DNA of 64,000 nt from Chitinophaga sp. GbtcB8 (GTDB lineage Bacteria; Bacteroidota; Bacteroidia; Chitinophagales; Chitinophagaceae): assembly GCF_019091455.1 (NCBI RefSeq), contig NZ_JAGXJN010000012.1, forward strand, positions 100,634 to 164,633, given 5' to 3'. Below the pieces are notes generated by a model. It was not told the DNA's origin. It did no database searches and was given only the letters and a program-made list of their open reading frames with translations. Shown in pieces: positions 9,462 to 17,728 of the stretch (the stretch's first letter is position 1; each line of letters begins with the position of its first letter). Position numbers and translations under genes: made by a program.

Positions 9462-9998
9462 ATGAAGCCCTATCTACTCCTTTTACTTACCCTCTTTTTG
9501 CTTCCTTATGCCTGCAGCCCCATACAGGTGCTGGACCAGGAAAATGTAGAAAACTTTGCGCTTAACAACTACCGTACGTTTAACTTTTATGAGATAGACG
9601 CCAGCGGTAACCCCGTAAACAGCCGTACGTACTACACCGGCCTTGATGCGCTGAAAACAGAAATCACGCAACAGCTGCAAAAACGCGGCCTGCAGCCGGG
9701 GGAGCATGATCCCGACCTGCTGGTGAATATTGGTATTGTGATCAGGGGAAAAGTGCATACCCACAAAACGGAGTCAGAAGATCCGCGTTATATGGGGCAG
9801 CGGCGTTATACCTGGGAAAGTGAGCGGTTGGAAAAAGGGCAGCATTATAACGAGGGCACGGTTACCGTTCACCTGGTAGACCGTGCCCAGAATAAGCTGG
9901 TATGGCGGGGGGTGGTGGAAGGCGTGGTGCCGGATAAACCCGCCCGCCTGCAACGCAATGTCGCTGATGCCATGGAGGCCCTGTTTAAAGGATTATAA
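9462..9998 (+). CDS. DUF4136 lipoprotein
   Basis: 178 aa. A short hydrophobic signal with a lipobox-like LPYAC (Cys near residue 18) marks it as an envelope lipoprotein. The body matches the DUF4136 pattern: YRTFNFYE near the N-terminus, LKTEITQQLQKRGLQ, PDLLVNIGI and a C-terminal block VHLVDRAQNKLVWRGVVEG. The family is widespread in Bacteroidota and Proteobacteria without an assigned function. It ends 16 bp before the stop codon of the convergent GH172 gene. Confidence 0.87.
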   Translation: MKPYLLLLLTLFLLPYACSPIQVLDQENVENFALNNYRTFNFYEIDASGNPVNSRTYYTGLDALKTEITQQLQKRGLQPGEHDPDLLVNIGIVIRGKVHTHKTESEDPRYMGQRRYTWESERLEKGQHYNEGTVTVHLVDRAQNKLVWRGVVEGVVPDKPARLQRNVADAMEALFKGL

Positions 9999-10013
9999 AC
10001 TGATTTACGATCA

Positions 10014-11165
10014 TCAGTTCACCTCTAAGTCGTTTTTAGATGGGAGGGCCGGGAAAGCGGTATGAGGCTCTGCCTGGTACCAGTACACTACAGAGCTGAT
10101 ATCTGACTGCTGCTGCAAATAACGGCCGCCGCTGCGCCAGCCCAGATCCTGGATGGTAACTTTCAGATCTTTATCAAAACGTACCGGATCCATAATATGC
10201 CAGCGGTACAGGCCAAAACGCTGCTGTGAATCATACACACCATTAGGCCGTATTACCTGCGGCAAGCCGGTGTAAGGCGTACAAAACTCCTGGTATTGAC
10301 GGGTGTTGCGGTTCTCAAAGTTATAAGATCCGCAAAAATAATCTTCTGTACCGGTGCCGCAGATGGTGGGGAACTTAGTATCGCCATCCATAAAGAACTT
10401 GATCTCCCCTTCGCCCCACCAGCCATTATTATTCACGCCCCAGGCCAGGTAAGTGCCCACGTACTGGCCTTTACCCTTAATACCATCTACCAGCGTATAG
10501 CTACCGCCTTTAGTAGGGTTATTGCGGCGGAACTGTGCATGAAAATAACCGGCATCGGAAGGTACTTCTGTTAACGTATAGTCCACCTGGTAATACAGCG
10601 TCATACGTTCTGTATTAATATTCTCCATAGTGATCTTACACTTTTTGCGGAAAGGCATGGCCCAGTAACAGTTAAAGGCGCTGCCGGGATTCACGCAAAT
10701 GGGCAAAGAGGTCAGCTGCGCATATTGCCCCCAGCCCATGCCAAAGAAATCACCTACGGGCACCTCTACTGATGGTGTGGTTTCATCATCCCAATAAAAA
10801 CGGATAATAGAAAAACGCCAGTTACCGGTGGGCGTCATCCAAATATGCTGAATAGCGCCGGGGCCTTCAATTTCCGCCAGGGTAATGGTTTTGCCGGCTT
10901 CTATGTGAATGAAGGGGCTCACTTTCCAACCCTGTCCCAGGTCACGCGCGGCCTCACGGGCCTGGCCCTGCTCCAGTGTAGCCATACCGGCCTTACCTTT
11001 TTCACCGGTAAAATTTTCCGGGCTGATACTTCTTGTTTTTGCGTTGGAGAGCTGGAACAGGTTACCCATGTTCATATTAAGCCCGTTAAAAGGCTGCTGC
11101 TGTTGTGCATACAGCATGTTAGCTACAAGTACTGCACAGCAAAGTGTAAGTAGGTTCCGCACCAT
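10014..11165 (-). CDS. Glycoside hydrolase family 172 (DUF2961) protein
   Basis: 383 aa from the chosen start. The open frame extends to 11234, but the ATG at 11165 opens a clear signal peptide (MVRNLLTLCCAVLVANMLYA followed by Q), so the protein is secreted or periplasmic. DUF2961 landmarks are visible: ISPENFTGEKGKAG, IEGPGAIQHIWMT, IRFYWDDETTPSVEVPVGDFF and GTGTEDYFCGSYNF. Characterised GH172 members act on fructan- or arabinofuranose-containing glycans; the substrate here is unknown. It lies downstream of the aldose epimerase gene on the same strand, both probably under the divergent LacI regulator. Confidence 0.88.
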   Translation of the reverse strand: MVRNLLTLCCAVLVANMLYAQQQQPFNGLNMNMGNLFQLSNAKTRSISPENFTGEKGKAGMATLEQGQAREAARDLGQGWKVSPFIHIEAGKTITLAEIEGPGAIQHIWMTPTGNWRFSIIRFYWDDETTPSVEVPVGDFFGMGWGQYAQLTSLPICVNPGSAFNCYWAMPFRKKCKITMENINTERMTLYYQVDYTLTEVPSDAGYFHAQFRRNNPTKGGSYTLVDGIKGKGQYVGTYLAWGVNNNGWWGEGEIKFFMDGDTKFPTICGTGTEDYFCGSYNFENRNTRQYQEFCTPYTGLPQVIRPNGVYDSQQRFGLYRWHIMDPVRFDKDLKVTIQDLGWRSGGRYLQQQSDISSVVYWYQAEPHTAFPALPSKNDLEVN

Positions 11166-11280
11166 GAGTGATAATTTATAACGTGGATCAATAATGTTAG
11201 GAGTACAAATTACAAAACGAATTACACGAAGCATAGTGCAATCGCATAATTCGTTTCGTAATATTTAGAGCTGGAAAAGT

Positions 11281-12465
11281 TTATTTCACACCAAACTTAT
11301 ACACGCAGGTTTGCTGGTAAGTTTGCCCGGGCTTTAACACCACGGAAGGAAAAGCAGGCTGGTTCGGAGAATCCGGGTAGTGCTGTGTTTCCAGGGCAAG
11401 TGCGCCACGGTGTACATAAGCTTTACCGCCTTTACCGGTATCGGCTCCCATAAAGTTGCCGCCGTAGAATTGTACGCCCGGCTCTGTGGTCCATACCTCC
11501 ATATAGCGGCCGCTCTTAGGTTCCAGCACAGTAGCGGCTAATGACAGCTCATTTCCTTTTTTATTCAGCACCCAGTTATGATCATAACCTTTACCAAATT
11601 TGAGCTGCTCAAAATCAGCCCCTACTCTTTCACCTATAGGCGTAGGAGTAGTGAAGTCCATGGGAGTGCCTTTTACAGGTTCCAGCTTGCCAAAGGGTAT
11701 CAGGCTGCTATCTACCGGTGTAAATTTATCGGCATTCAGCATTAACACATGATCATTAATATCTCCATTGCCGGCGCCATGCAGGTTCCAGAAGGAGTGG
11801 TGCGTTAAGTTCACGATCGTTGGTTTATCGGTAGTGGCTTTATAGCTGATCTTAAATTCATTGCTGTCTGTAAGCTCGTAGGTAAGCGTAACATCCAGGT
11901 TGCCGGGGTATCCTTCTTCTCCGTCTTTAGACAGGTAGTGGAATTCCAGCGTATGCTCATTGGGTTGTTTGGCTTCCCAAACCACATCATTAAACCCTTT
12001 TAAACCGCCATGCAGGTGGTTGGCGTTATTATTCACCGCCAGCTTGTATTCCTTACCATCCAGCTTAAACTTGCCTTTGGCAATACGGTTGCCGTAACGG
12101 CCTACAATGCCGCCATAATAACGGTCTTTGGTGCTTACATACTGGCTTATCTTATCGTATCCCAGCTCCACATCTTCCAGCTTACCTTCTTTGTCCGGCG
12201 CCAGCAGGGCTACTACTTTTGCACCGTAGTTGGTAACGGCCATTTGTACGCCGCCTTTGCTTTTCAGATAAAACAATTTCACCTGGTTCCCATCGATAGT
12301 GGTGTCGAAATTTGTGGCGGGAATCAGGCTTTCAACGCTAGTGATGCTGTCATGATTTGTACTCATACTATCAACAGAATTATTATTTGTGTTAGTACCG
12401 GATTGCTGGCAGGCGCCCATACTGAGGGCCGTGGCTACCGTTAGCAGTGGAAGTATACGTTTCAT
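11281..12465 (-). CDS. Aldose 1-epimerase (mutarotase) lipoprotein
   Basis: 394 aa. A lipobox (MGAC, Cys near residue 19) places it in the envelope; a Ser/Asn/Thr-rich linker leads to a GalM-like beta-sandwich. Active-site blocks of the family are present: NHLHGG, NLTHHSFWNL (His), HNWVLNK and the glutamate in ALETQHYPDSPN. It would interconvert alpha and beta anomers of sugars released outside the inner membrane. It is 115 bp upstream of the GH172 gene in the same direction, suggesting one sugar-use unit, and its upstream region holds a leader hairpin with a T-run and an operator-like palindrome. Confidence 0.92.
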   Translation of the reverse strand: MKRILPLLTVATALSMGACQQSGTNTNNNSVDSMSTNHDSITSVESLIPATNFDTTIDGNQVKLFYLKSKGGVQMAVTNYGAKVVALLAPDKEGKLEDVELGYDKISQYVSTKDRYYGGIVGRYGNRIAKGKFKLDGKEYKLAVNNNANHLHGGLKGFNDVVWEAKQPNEHTLEFHYLSKDGEEGYPGNLDVTLTYELTDSNEFKISYKATTDKPTIVNLTHHSFWNLHGAGNGDINDHVLMLNADKFTPVDSSLIPFGKLEPVKGTPMDFTTPTPIGERVGADFEQLKFGKGYDHNWVLNKKGNELSLAATVLEPKSGRYMEVWTTEPGVQFYGGNFMGADTGKGGKAYVHRGALALETQHYPDSPNQPAFPSVVLKPGQTYQQTCVYKFGVK

Positions 12466-12524
12466 AATCGCAGTAATTTATAAGGGTCCAATATACGTTT
12501 AATGTGTGAAATATATTCCGGATA

Positions 12525-12553
12525 TAAAAAAGCCGGGAAATGATTTTCCCGGC
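12525..12553 (-). terminator. Terminator-like hairpin in the leader of the epimerase gene (possible attenuator)
   Basis: A 9-bp perfect stem GCCGGGAAA / TTTCCCGGC (12532-12540 with 12545-12553) and a TGAT loop; on the minus strand a run of six T follows. It lies 60-88 bp upstream of the aldose epimerase start and there is no minus-strand gene ahead of it to end, so it could act as an attenuator or end a short leader RNA. A second dyad (GCATTAC / GTAATGC, 12583-12589 with 12602-12608) lies in the same leader. Confidence 0.6.
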
Positions 12554-12950
12554 CGTAATTTTGGCCTTTATCCATTAAAATTGCATTACGCTTTTGGAGT
12601 GGTAATGCACGTGTAGTATTGGTTGCAAAATATAAGCTGCAGATCAGATAAACATGGGGCACCGGAAAATAACGTTACCGGTAACGTTTGCATTAATAAA
12701 AAAAATATGTGTTTAGGCTAAAAAAGCCCTGTTTTTGCAGTTCATCCCTGTTGCTGTACCGTTTGTGAAATACGATGCACGTACTTAACCGGTTTTTGTT
12801 TTATTTGTGGAGTATAACTGGGGGAGCTCCGATTTTTTAGGACGAACGGAAACAATTGACAGGCTGTTTAAAACGCCGGCCATGTATCCATATAGAAAAA
12901 CCCGTGTATAACCGGTACCGATCACTGAATATAACTATCCAACTAGGAGC
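12554..12950. other. Divergent regulatory region between the epimerase and the LacI regulator
   Basis: About 400 bp between divergent genes, containing the leader dyad at 12583-12608 and the operator-like palindrome at 12671-12688. The minus strand has a near -7 box (TATATTTTG, one base too long) at about 12626-12634. Between 12690 and 12950 no further element is clear. Confidence 0.6.
12671..12688. promoter_or_regulatory. Perfect 18-bp palindrome, candidate LacI-family operator
   Basis: AACGTTACCGGTAACGTT is fully self-complementary with a central CG, the usual form of LacI/GalR-family operators. It lies between the epimerase gene and the divergent LacI-type regulator at 12951, about 205 bp and 263 bp from their starts. 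The assignment to that regulator is inferred from position. Confidence 0.65.
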
Positions 12951-13964
12951 ATGAAGAACAAGCAGGTAACCATCAAAGACCTGGCGAGGAAGCTGCGCCT
13001 CTCTGTGTCTACCGTATCCAGGGCATTACGTAACCTGCCCGACATTAATGAAGATACCAGGCGCAAAGTGCTGGAGCTGGCGGAGGGGTTGAACTATGAG
13101 CCTAACTACATTGCTCAAAGCCTTATTAATAAACAAACCCGTACCATAGGGGTGATTGTGCCCCTTATTGCTACGCACTTCTTTTCACATGCCCTTAGCG
13201 GTATGAACGAGGTAGCCAATCAGCATGGCTATCACCTGATGTTTTGCCAGAGCAACGAATGCGCGCACCAGGAGGCTGACGCTATACAGCAGCTGGCCAG
13301 CTGCCGTATAGATGGGTTACTGATATCAGTATCCAAAGAAACACAGGATGCGGAGCCCTTCCTGAAGCTGCGCCAGAAAGGCATTCCCTTTATATTCTTT
13401 GACCGCGATCTGCCGCATGTAAACGCTTCCCGCGTAAAGGTGGAGCAGTACAAAACCGCATTCAAGGCAGTAGAGCATATGATACAGCAGGGATGCCGCA
13501 ACATTGCGCACCTGGCCGGCCCCAAAGGATTATCTGTATCGGACGAGCGGTTGCGGGGTTATGAAGATGCCATGCAACAACATGGCCTGCAGTACAGCCC
13601 CCAACATATTGTGCATTGCGAAAAATTCCAGCTGAATGCGCTGGAAGCAGTAAAGGAAGTAATGCACTTACAGCCTGATGGCATTTTTACCGTTAACGAT
13701 CCTTCCGGCGTAATTGCCATTAAATACCTGCAAAGCCTGGGATACCGTGTACCGCAGGATATTGCCGTAGTAGGCTTTAACGGCGACCCGGTGGCAGAAG
13801 TAGTAGAACCGGCCCTGAGCACTATTGTACAACCGGGCTATGAGGTAGGCAAGGAAGCGCTGAAAATGCTGATCCGCCATATTGAAGAAAAGTTCACGGA
13901 AACAGAGGAGCTGGTGCTGGAAGGAACGCTGGAGATCAGGGGATCGTCGAAGATATGCGGATGA
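12951..13964 (+). CDS. LacI-family transcriptional regulator
   Basis: 337 aa. An N-terminal LacI helix-turn-helix (about residues 5-27, VTIKDLARKLRLSVSTVSRA) with hinge region is followed by a periplasmic-binding-protein-like sensor domain (TIGVIVPLIATHFFSHALSG, DGLLISVS, FFDRDLPHVNASRV, GIFTVNDPSGVIAIK, VVGFNGDP). The ligand is probably a sugar or sugar derivative. It is divergent from the aldose epimerase and GH172 genes and probably controls them through the palindrome at 12671-12688 and perhaps its own gene. The start is the ATG giving MKNKQVTIKDL. Confidence 0.94.
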   Translation: MKNKQVTIKDLARKLRLSVSTVSRALRNLPDINEDTRRKVLELAEGLNYEPNYIAQSLINKQTRTIGVIVPLIATHFFSHALSGMNEVANQHGYHLMFCQSNECAHQEADAIQQLASCRIDGLLISVSKETQDAEPFLKLRQKGIPFIFFDRDLPHVNASRVKVEQYKTAFKAVEHMIQQGCRNIAHLAGPKGLSVSDERLRGYEDAMQQHGLQYSPQHIVHCEKFQLNALEAVKEVMHLQPDGIFTVNDPSGVIAIKYLQSLGYRVPQDIAVVGFNGDPVAEVVEPALSTIVQPGYEVGKEALKMLIRHIEEKFTETEELVLEGTLEIRGSSKICG

Positions 13965-14062
13965 GTAAATGTGCAAATGATGGCAAGCGCTTTTTCAAAA
14001 AGCAAAAATGTGCAAATGGATTAACTCCATTTGCACATTTACATATTAGCACATCTGCACCT
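13965..14062. repeat. Word-repeat dyad between convergent genes (word ATGTGCAAATG)
   Basis: ATGTGCAAATG occurs at about 13969 and 14008, and again inverted at 14029-14038, with more degenerate versions to 14062. Positions 14006-14020 and 14026-14040 form a perfect 15-bp stem with a 5-nt loop. It lies between the convergent lacI-type and deoxyhypusine-synthase-like genes and may end both transcripts. It belongs to the class described under findings. Confidence 0.75.
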
Positions 14063-14067
14063 TAAAC

Positions 14068-15042
14068 TTACCAGCCCAGCAGGTAGGCAAATATTAACGG
14101 CGCTACGATGGTAGCATCTGATTCAACAATAAATTTAGGCGTATTGATGTCCAGCTTACCCCAGGTGATCTTTTCATTCGGCACGGCGCCGGAGTAAGAA
14201 CCATAAGAGGTAGTGGAATCAGAGATCTGGCAGAAGTAGCTCCAGAAAGGAACATCATGCCATTCCAGATCCTGGTACATCATGGGCACTACGCAAATGG
14301 GGAAGTCGCCCGCAATACCGCCACCGATCTGGAAAAAGCCCACGCCTTTACCGGCAGAGTTATTACGGTACCAGTCAGACAGCCACACCATGTACTCTAT
14401 ACCGCTTTTCATGGTAGCGGCTTTCAGCTCGCCCTTAATGCAGTAAGAGGCAAAGATGTTACCCATGGTACTATCTTCCCAGCCCGGTACTACAATGGGA
14501 ATATTCTTTTCTGCGGCGGCCAGCATCCAGCTATGTTTGGGATCAATCTCGTAATGCTCTTTCATTACACCGCTCAGCAGCAGCTTGTACATGTATTCAT
14601 GCGGGAAGTAACGTTCACCTTTGGTTTCCGCATCTTTCCATATTTTGTAAATATGTGCCTGTATGCGGCGGAAAGCTTCTTCTTCCGGTATGCAGGTATC
14701 TGTAACGCGGTTAAAGCCCTTTTCCAGCAGCGCCCATTCATCCTGCGGGCTCAGGTCCCGGTAGTTAGGCACCCTTTTATAATGGGTATGTGCCACCAGG
14801 TTCATGATATCTTCCTCCAGGTTGGCGCCGGTGCAGGAAATAATATCCACTTTTCCCTGGCGTATCATTTCCGCAAAGGAAATACCTAGTTCGGCGGTGC
14901 TCATAGCGCCTGCCAGCGTTACCATCATTTTTCCACCTTCCAGCAAATGTGTTTCATATCCTTTGGCAGCATCTACCAATGCAGCAGCATTGAAGTGCCG
15001 GTAATGATGCTGGATAAACTGTGAAATGGGCCCTTTGTTCAT
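14068..15042 (-). CDS. Deoxyhypusine-synthase family protein
   Basis: 324 aa. The NAD-binding and spermidine-handling blocks of the DHS fold are present (LAGAMSTAELG, DIISCTGANLEEDI, PIVVPGWEDSTMGN, GVGFFQIGGGIAGDF, and the C-terminal KITWGKLD). The lysine of WGK (Lys296) aligns with the catalytic lysine of eukaryotic deoxyhypusine synthase. Bacteria lack eIF5A, so such proteins are thought to make homospermidine or another polyamine product; the actual substrate is not known here. It appears to be monocistronic, isolated by a terminator (15105-15136) and a dyad (14006-14040). Confidence 0.88.
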   Translation of the reverse strand: MNKGPISQFIQHHYRHFNAAALVDAAKGYETHLLEGGKMMVTLAGAMSTAELGISFAEMIRQGKVDIISCTGANLEEDIMNLVAHTHYKRVPNYRDLSPQDEWALLEKGFNRVTDTCIPEEEAFRRIQAHIYKIWKDAETKGERYFPHEYMYKLLLSGVMKEHYEIDPKHSWMLAAAEKNIPIVVPGWEDSTMGNIFASYCIKGELKAATMKSGIEYMVWLSDWYRNNSAGKGVGFFQIGGGIAGDFPICVVPMMYQDLEWHDVPFWSYFCQISDSTTSYGSYSGAVPNEKITWGKLDINTPKFIVESDATIVAPLIFAYLLGW

Positions 15043-15104
15043 TTTGTTAAGTTACTGTTTTGTTGCAAGGGGGCAAAGTTAAGATATAGTTAGGAGAAGG
15101 GGCA

Positions 15105-15136
15105 TAAAAAAAGGTCCATAGTATGACTATGGACCT
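15105..15136 (-). terminator. Intrinsic terminator after the PepSY-like gene
   Basis: An 11-bp perfect stem AGGTCCATAGT / ACTATGGACCT (15112-15122 with 15126-15136), 3-nt loop, followed on the minus strand by seven or eight T. It separates the PepSY-like gene from the deoxyhypusine-synthase-like gene. Confidence 0.9.
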
Positions 15137-15172
15137 GCAAAACAACACAACAGCTTATAGAATGGCTGACGA

Positions 15173-15631
15173 CTACGCTTTTTTCAAACGCTGGTACACA
15201 CTTAGCTGACCGTTACTGTCAGACTTCACTACCATCCAGGTGGTTTCAGCTTCCAGCGTAATGTAGTAAGTGGTGGTGTTACCGGCATCCAGCTCCACGG
15301 TAGAGCGGATCTCGTGTGAAGGGTAACGTTTCTTTACTTTGGTTACCACTGCCAGCGGCAGCTGTTCTTCTGTAATATAACGGCGGGTAGAAAGTAAATT
15401 GCCATCTGCATCAAAGTATGCAGAAACCTGGGTTTCACCTACCAGGAACTTGGCGGTAAAAACCTTTTGGTCATCCGTATACCACCGTATATGGGTAGCA
15501 GTGGCAAAAGATTGGCTTAATGCTGTTTTCAGGCGGGCGGTAGCTTCAGTCTCAGTGACATGGGCAGCCCAGGCTGTGTGCCCGCACATTAAGGCGGCAG
15601 CTACACATAGTGTTAAAAACATTTTCTTCAT
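15173..15631 (-). CDS. Secreted PepSY-like protein
   Basis: 152 aa. A signal peptide (MKKMFLTLCVAAALMCGHTAWA, cut near residue 22) precedes a small alpha/beta domain of the PepSY-like type (putative beta-lactamase-inhibitor-like, PF11396 kind): ALSQSFATATHIRWYTDDQKVFTAKF then VSAYFDADGNLLSTRRYI. Such proteins are frequent, short and periplasmic in Bacteroidota, with no firm function. It has a well-formed promoter and its own terminator, so it is a single-gene transcript. Confidence 0.8.
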   Translation of the reverse strand: MKKMFLTLCVAAALMCGHTAWAAHVTETEATARLKTALSQSFATATHIRWYTDDQKVFTAKFLVGETQVSAYFDADGNLLSTRRYITEEQLPLAVVTKVKKRYPSHEIRSTVELDAGNTTTYYITLEAETTWMVVKSDSNGQLSVYQRLKKA

Positions 15632-15687
15632 GGCGGAAGTTTTTAGTTTTTTAGGGTTGAATTTTTTGTGTTTGTTTGTTTATGCAT

Positions 15688-15718
15688 CAAAGGTACAGTG
15701 GCTTTATACGCGCAACAA
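15688..15718 (-). promoter_or_regulatory. Bacteroidota-type promoter of the PepSY-like gene
   Basis: On the minus strand TTG (15715-15713 or 15718-15716) lies 17-20 nt ahead of an exact -7 box TACCTTTG (15695-15688). Transcription would begin near 15682, about 50 nt before the start codon. Confidence 0.65.
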
Positions 15719-16070
15719 CCCAATAGTTGCTAATGGTATAGCTTGAATAGTTTGCAAAAACACCTGTTGCAACACTTAGGTTATAAGTACACTTTTTTTT
15801 CGTATGAGGCGGCCGCTGCAAAGCGTTTGCAGGCAAAGAACGAATGTTGCACCTGCCGGAGTTAAGCTTTTGTTAAAGTGGAAGAGTGATGATGTACGGT
15901 AATATCAAAAACCACACAGTAGAAATGCAATGCATTGCAGCCGGTGATTGGCTTACAGCGGGGCACTGATAAGGGTTAGGATGAATGGGCCTGCTAACAG
16001 ATGAACGGAAACAGACTTTCGTATGGGTTAGATGCCTGCATATCCGCACATCATTTCGTAAATTACAACG
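15719..16070. other. Gene-free stretch between divergent genes
   Basis: About 350 bp between the PepSY-like gene promoter and acpH. No ORF with coding character was found. A T-run near 15790 and a GC-rich patch near 15810-15835 are visible but form no strong hairpin. I did not find an exact -7 box for acpH. Confidence 0.55.
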
Positions 16071-16661
16071 ATGAATTTTCTAGCGCATGCATACCTATCC
16101 TTCAATAATCCGTCAATTGTAATCGGCAACATGATTGCCGATTTTGTAAAAGGCAAACAGATCCTGCAACATACGCCGGCCGTACAGGAAGGCATCCGCA
16201 TACACCGCGCTATAGATACTTTCACAGACCAGCATGCGCTCACCAAAGAAGGCCGGGAGCTTTTTAAACCCTCCTGCGGCTTGTATGGCGCTGTGTTTAT
16301 GGATATTGTATACGATCATTTCCTGGCCAGGGATATACAACGCTTTACAGATGCGCAGCTGGAACAGTTTGCCCAATCCGTATATACCCTGCTGGAAAAC
16401 AATGCCGGGAGCCTGCCCCCCGTATTTTTACAGGTATTCCATTATATGCGCACACAAAACTGGTTATACAATTACCGGCTTACAGACGGTATTTACCGCA
16501 CCTTCAGCGGTATTACACGCCGGGCGCGTTACCTGGAGGTGCCTGCAAGCGTACCCTTTGCCGTATTTGAAGATCATTACAATGTGCTGGAAAGCTGTTA
16601 CCGGGGCTTTTTCCCGGAGCTGGAAGTATTTGTAAAGGAAAAACTGGCGCTTTTACCCTAA
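16071..16661 (+). CDS. acpH: Acyl carrier protein phosphodiesterase (AcpH / DUF479 family)
   Basis: 196 aa, the usual length. The HD-like metal-binding layout of the family is visible: MNFLAHAYLS at the N-terminus, GNMIADFVKG, IRIHRAIDTFTD and DIVYDHFLA. The E. coli enzyme removes 4'-phosphopantetheine from acyl carrier protein; family members are widespread in Bacteroidota and may have broader phosphodiesterase roles. It is followed by the separately promoted DUF2911 gene. Confidence 0.88.
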   Translation: MNFLAHAYLSFNNPSIVIGNMIADFVKGKQILQHTPAVQEGIRIHRAIDTFTDQHALTKEGRELFKPSCGLYGAVFMDIVYDHFLARDIQRFTDAQLEQFAQSVYTLLENNAGSLPPVFLQVFHYMRTQNWLYNYRLTDGIYRTFSGITRRARYLEVPASVPFAVFEDHYNVLESCYRGFFPELEVFVKEKLALLP

Positions 16662-16747
16662 ACAGGCCGCTTAGCCCTTTCTTTTACCGCTTTACCTTTT
16701 GCCTGCCCTTCTGCGTGGTTGGAACGCTCCATTTTCACCTTTTTTAC

Positions 16748-16755
16748 TAAGTTTG
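16748..16755 (+). promoter_or_regulatory. -7 box (TAAGTTTG) upstream of the DUF2911 gene
   Basis: Exact TAnnTTTG match, 43 nt before the ATG at 16799. No TTG at -33 was found. Confidence 0.45.
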
Positions 16756-16798
16756 GCCCCTGGAACCATAATTTACCATCAAAAATTTACAGCCAACA

Positions 16799-17401
16799 AT
16801 GAAGCAAGCGTTCTTTTTTGCCGTGATGATGTTATTATCCGCAGCCGGCCTGCAAACTGCCACGGCCCAGGATAAGAAATTACCCCCTCCCGATGCCAGC
16901 CCTATGGACATGGCCTACTATCCGCCTGTATATCCGTACCTGGTAAAGGTAAAAGGCGAGTCCGGCTCACTGATAGCCCGCGTTATTTACAGCCGCCCGC
17001 AGAAAAAAGGCAGAAAGATCTTCGGAGAGCTGGAAGAATACGGAAAGGTATGGCGCCTGGGCGCTAATGAAGCTACTGAAGTAGAGTTCTTTATTCCTGT
17101 CGTTATTGGCGGCAAAAGCATTCCCAAAGGGCGTTACACCATGTATGCCATTCCGCAGGAAGATAAATGGACCATCATCCTGAACCGCGAAACGGATATC
17201 TGGGGTGCGTATAAATATGATGCTGCCAAAGATGTTGTGAGAACCAGCTTACCGGTAACTAAGCTTACCACACCGGTAGAAACCTTTACCATGGCCTTTG
17301 AGAAGGCAGATGCAGGAGCGAATCTGCTGATGGCCTGGGATGATATTATGATCACCCTGCCCGTGAAGTTTAGTGAAAAAAGCAGTGTAAAGAAGAAATA
17401 G
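16799..17401 (+). CDS. DUF2911 secreted protein
   Basis: 200 aa. A signal peptide (to about residue 23, ending TATAQ) is followed by a beta-rich domain with the DUF2911 pattern: VIYSRPQKKGRKIFG, YGKVWRLGANEATEVEF, KSIPKGRYTMYAIP and a C-terminal LLMAWDDIMITLPV. The family is abundant in Bacteroidota, has no assigned activity, and is thought to be periplasmic. The C-terminal Lys/Ser tail is unremarkable. Directly after its stop lies the first copy of the hairpin element (17403-17481), which runs in the opposite direction. Confidence 0.88.
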   Translation: MKQAFFFAVMMLLSAAGLQTATAQDKKLPPPDASPMDMAYYPPVYPYLVKVKGESGSLIARVIYSRPQKKGRKIFGELEEYGKVWRLGANEATEVEFFIPVVIGGKSIPKGRYTMYAIPQEDKWTIILNRETDIWGAYKYDAAKDVVRTSLPVTKLTTPVETFTMAFEKADAGANLLMAWDDIMITLPVKFSEKSSVKKK

Positions 17402-17402
17402 G

Positions 17403-17469
17403 TAAAAAAATAAAGGGCGGTAAGAATACCGCCCTTGTAATAATTTTAACCATATCCTATGAAAAACCT
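17403..17469 (-). ncRNA. Candidate small RNA, element copy 1
   Basis: Read on the minus strand: an exact -7 box TACTTTTG (17481-17474), then CTAGGTTTTTCATAGGATAT followed by GGTTAAAATTATTACAA, then a 10-bp perfect hairpin AAGGGCGGTA / TACCGCCCTT (17413-17422 with 17427-17436, loop AGAA on the plus strand), then a T-run (17412-17403). Predicted length is about 65 nt. The genes on both sides are on the plus strand, so it is not the tail or leader of either. No -33 TTG was found. Expression is inferred. Confidence 0.5.
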
Positions 17470-17481
17470 AGATCAAAAGTA

Positions 17482-17728
17482 CACGGAATGGCTACACGGG
17501 ATTTCCCGGTTTTGGCGAACGTAGCAAAAAAGGTCGTGAGTGTAACAAATTCTCCCGTATCAGTATCATAACCCCCAAATTCCGACAAACATCCTATTGC
17601 ATAAAACGTATTTCTACGTATAGCCGTTACCGCGTAAAAACCCTTGTTAACCTTATAATCTACGCTATTTTAGTACCTTTGGGCATAACTTATGTAAATA
17701 AATAACTTATTATAAAATAATTGAAGAC
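17482..17728 (+). promoter_or_regulatory. Upstream region and -7 box of the cystathionine synthase/lyase gene
   Basis: An exact -7 box TACCTTTG lies at 17674-17681, about 48 nt before the ATG at 17729. The rest of the stretch (17482-17670) shows no ORF or strong structure. Confidence 0.5.

Noticed and set aside
12462..12662. 66-aa minus-strand frame over the epimerase leader
   Set aside because: It runs through the terminator-like hairpin and leader dyad and has no coding character.
17459..17524. Plus-strand mini-frame starting MKNL after hairpin element copy 1
   Set aside because: The equivalent frames in the other copies diverge after four or five codons; conservation matches a promoter on the other strand rather than a peptide.
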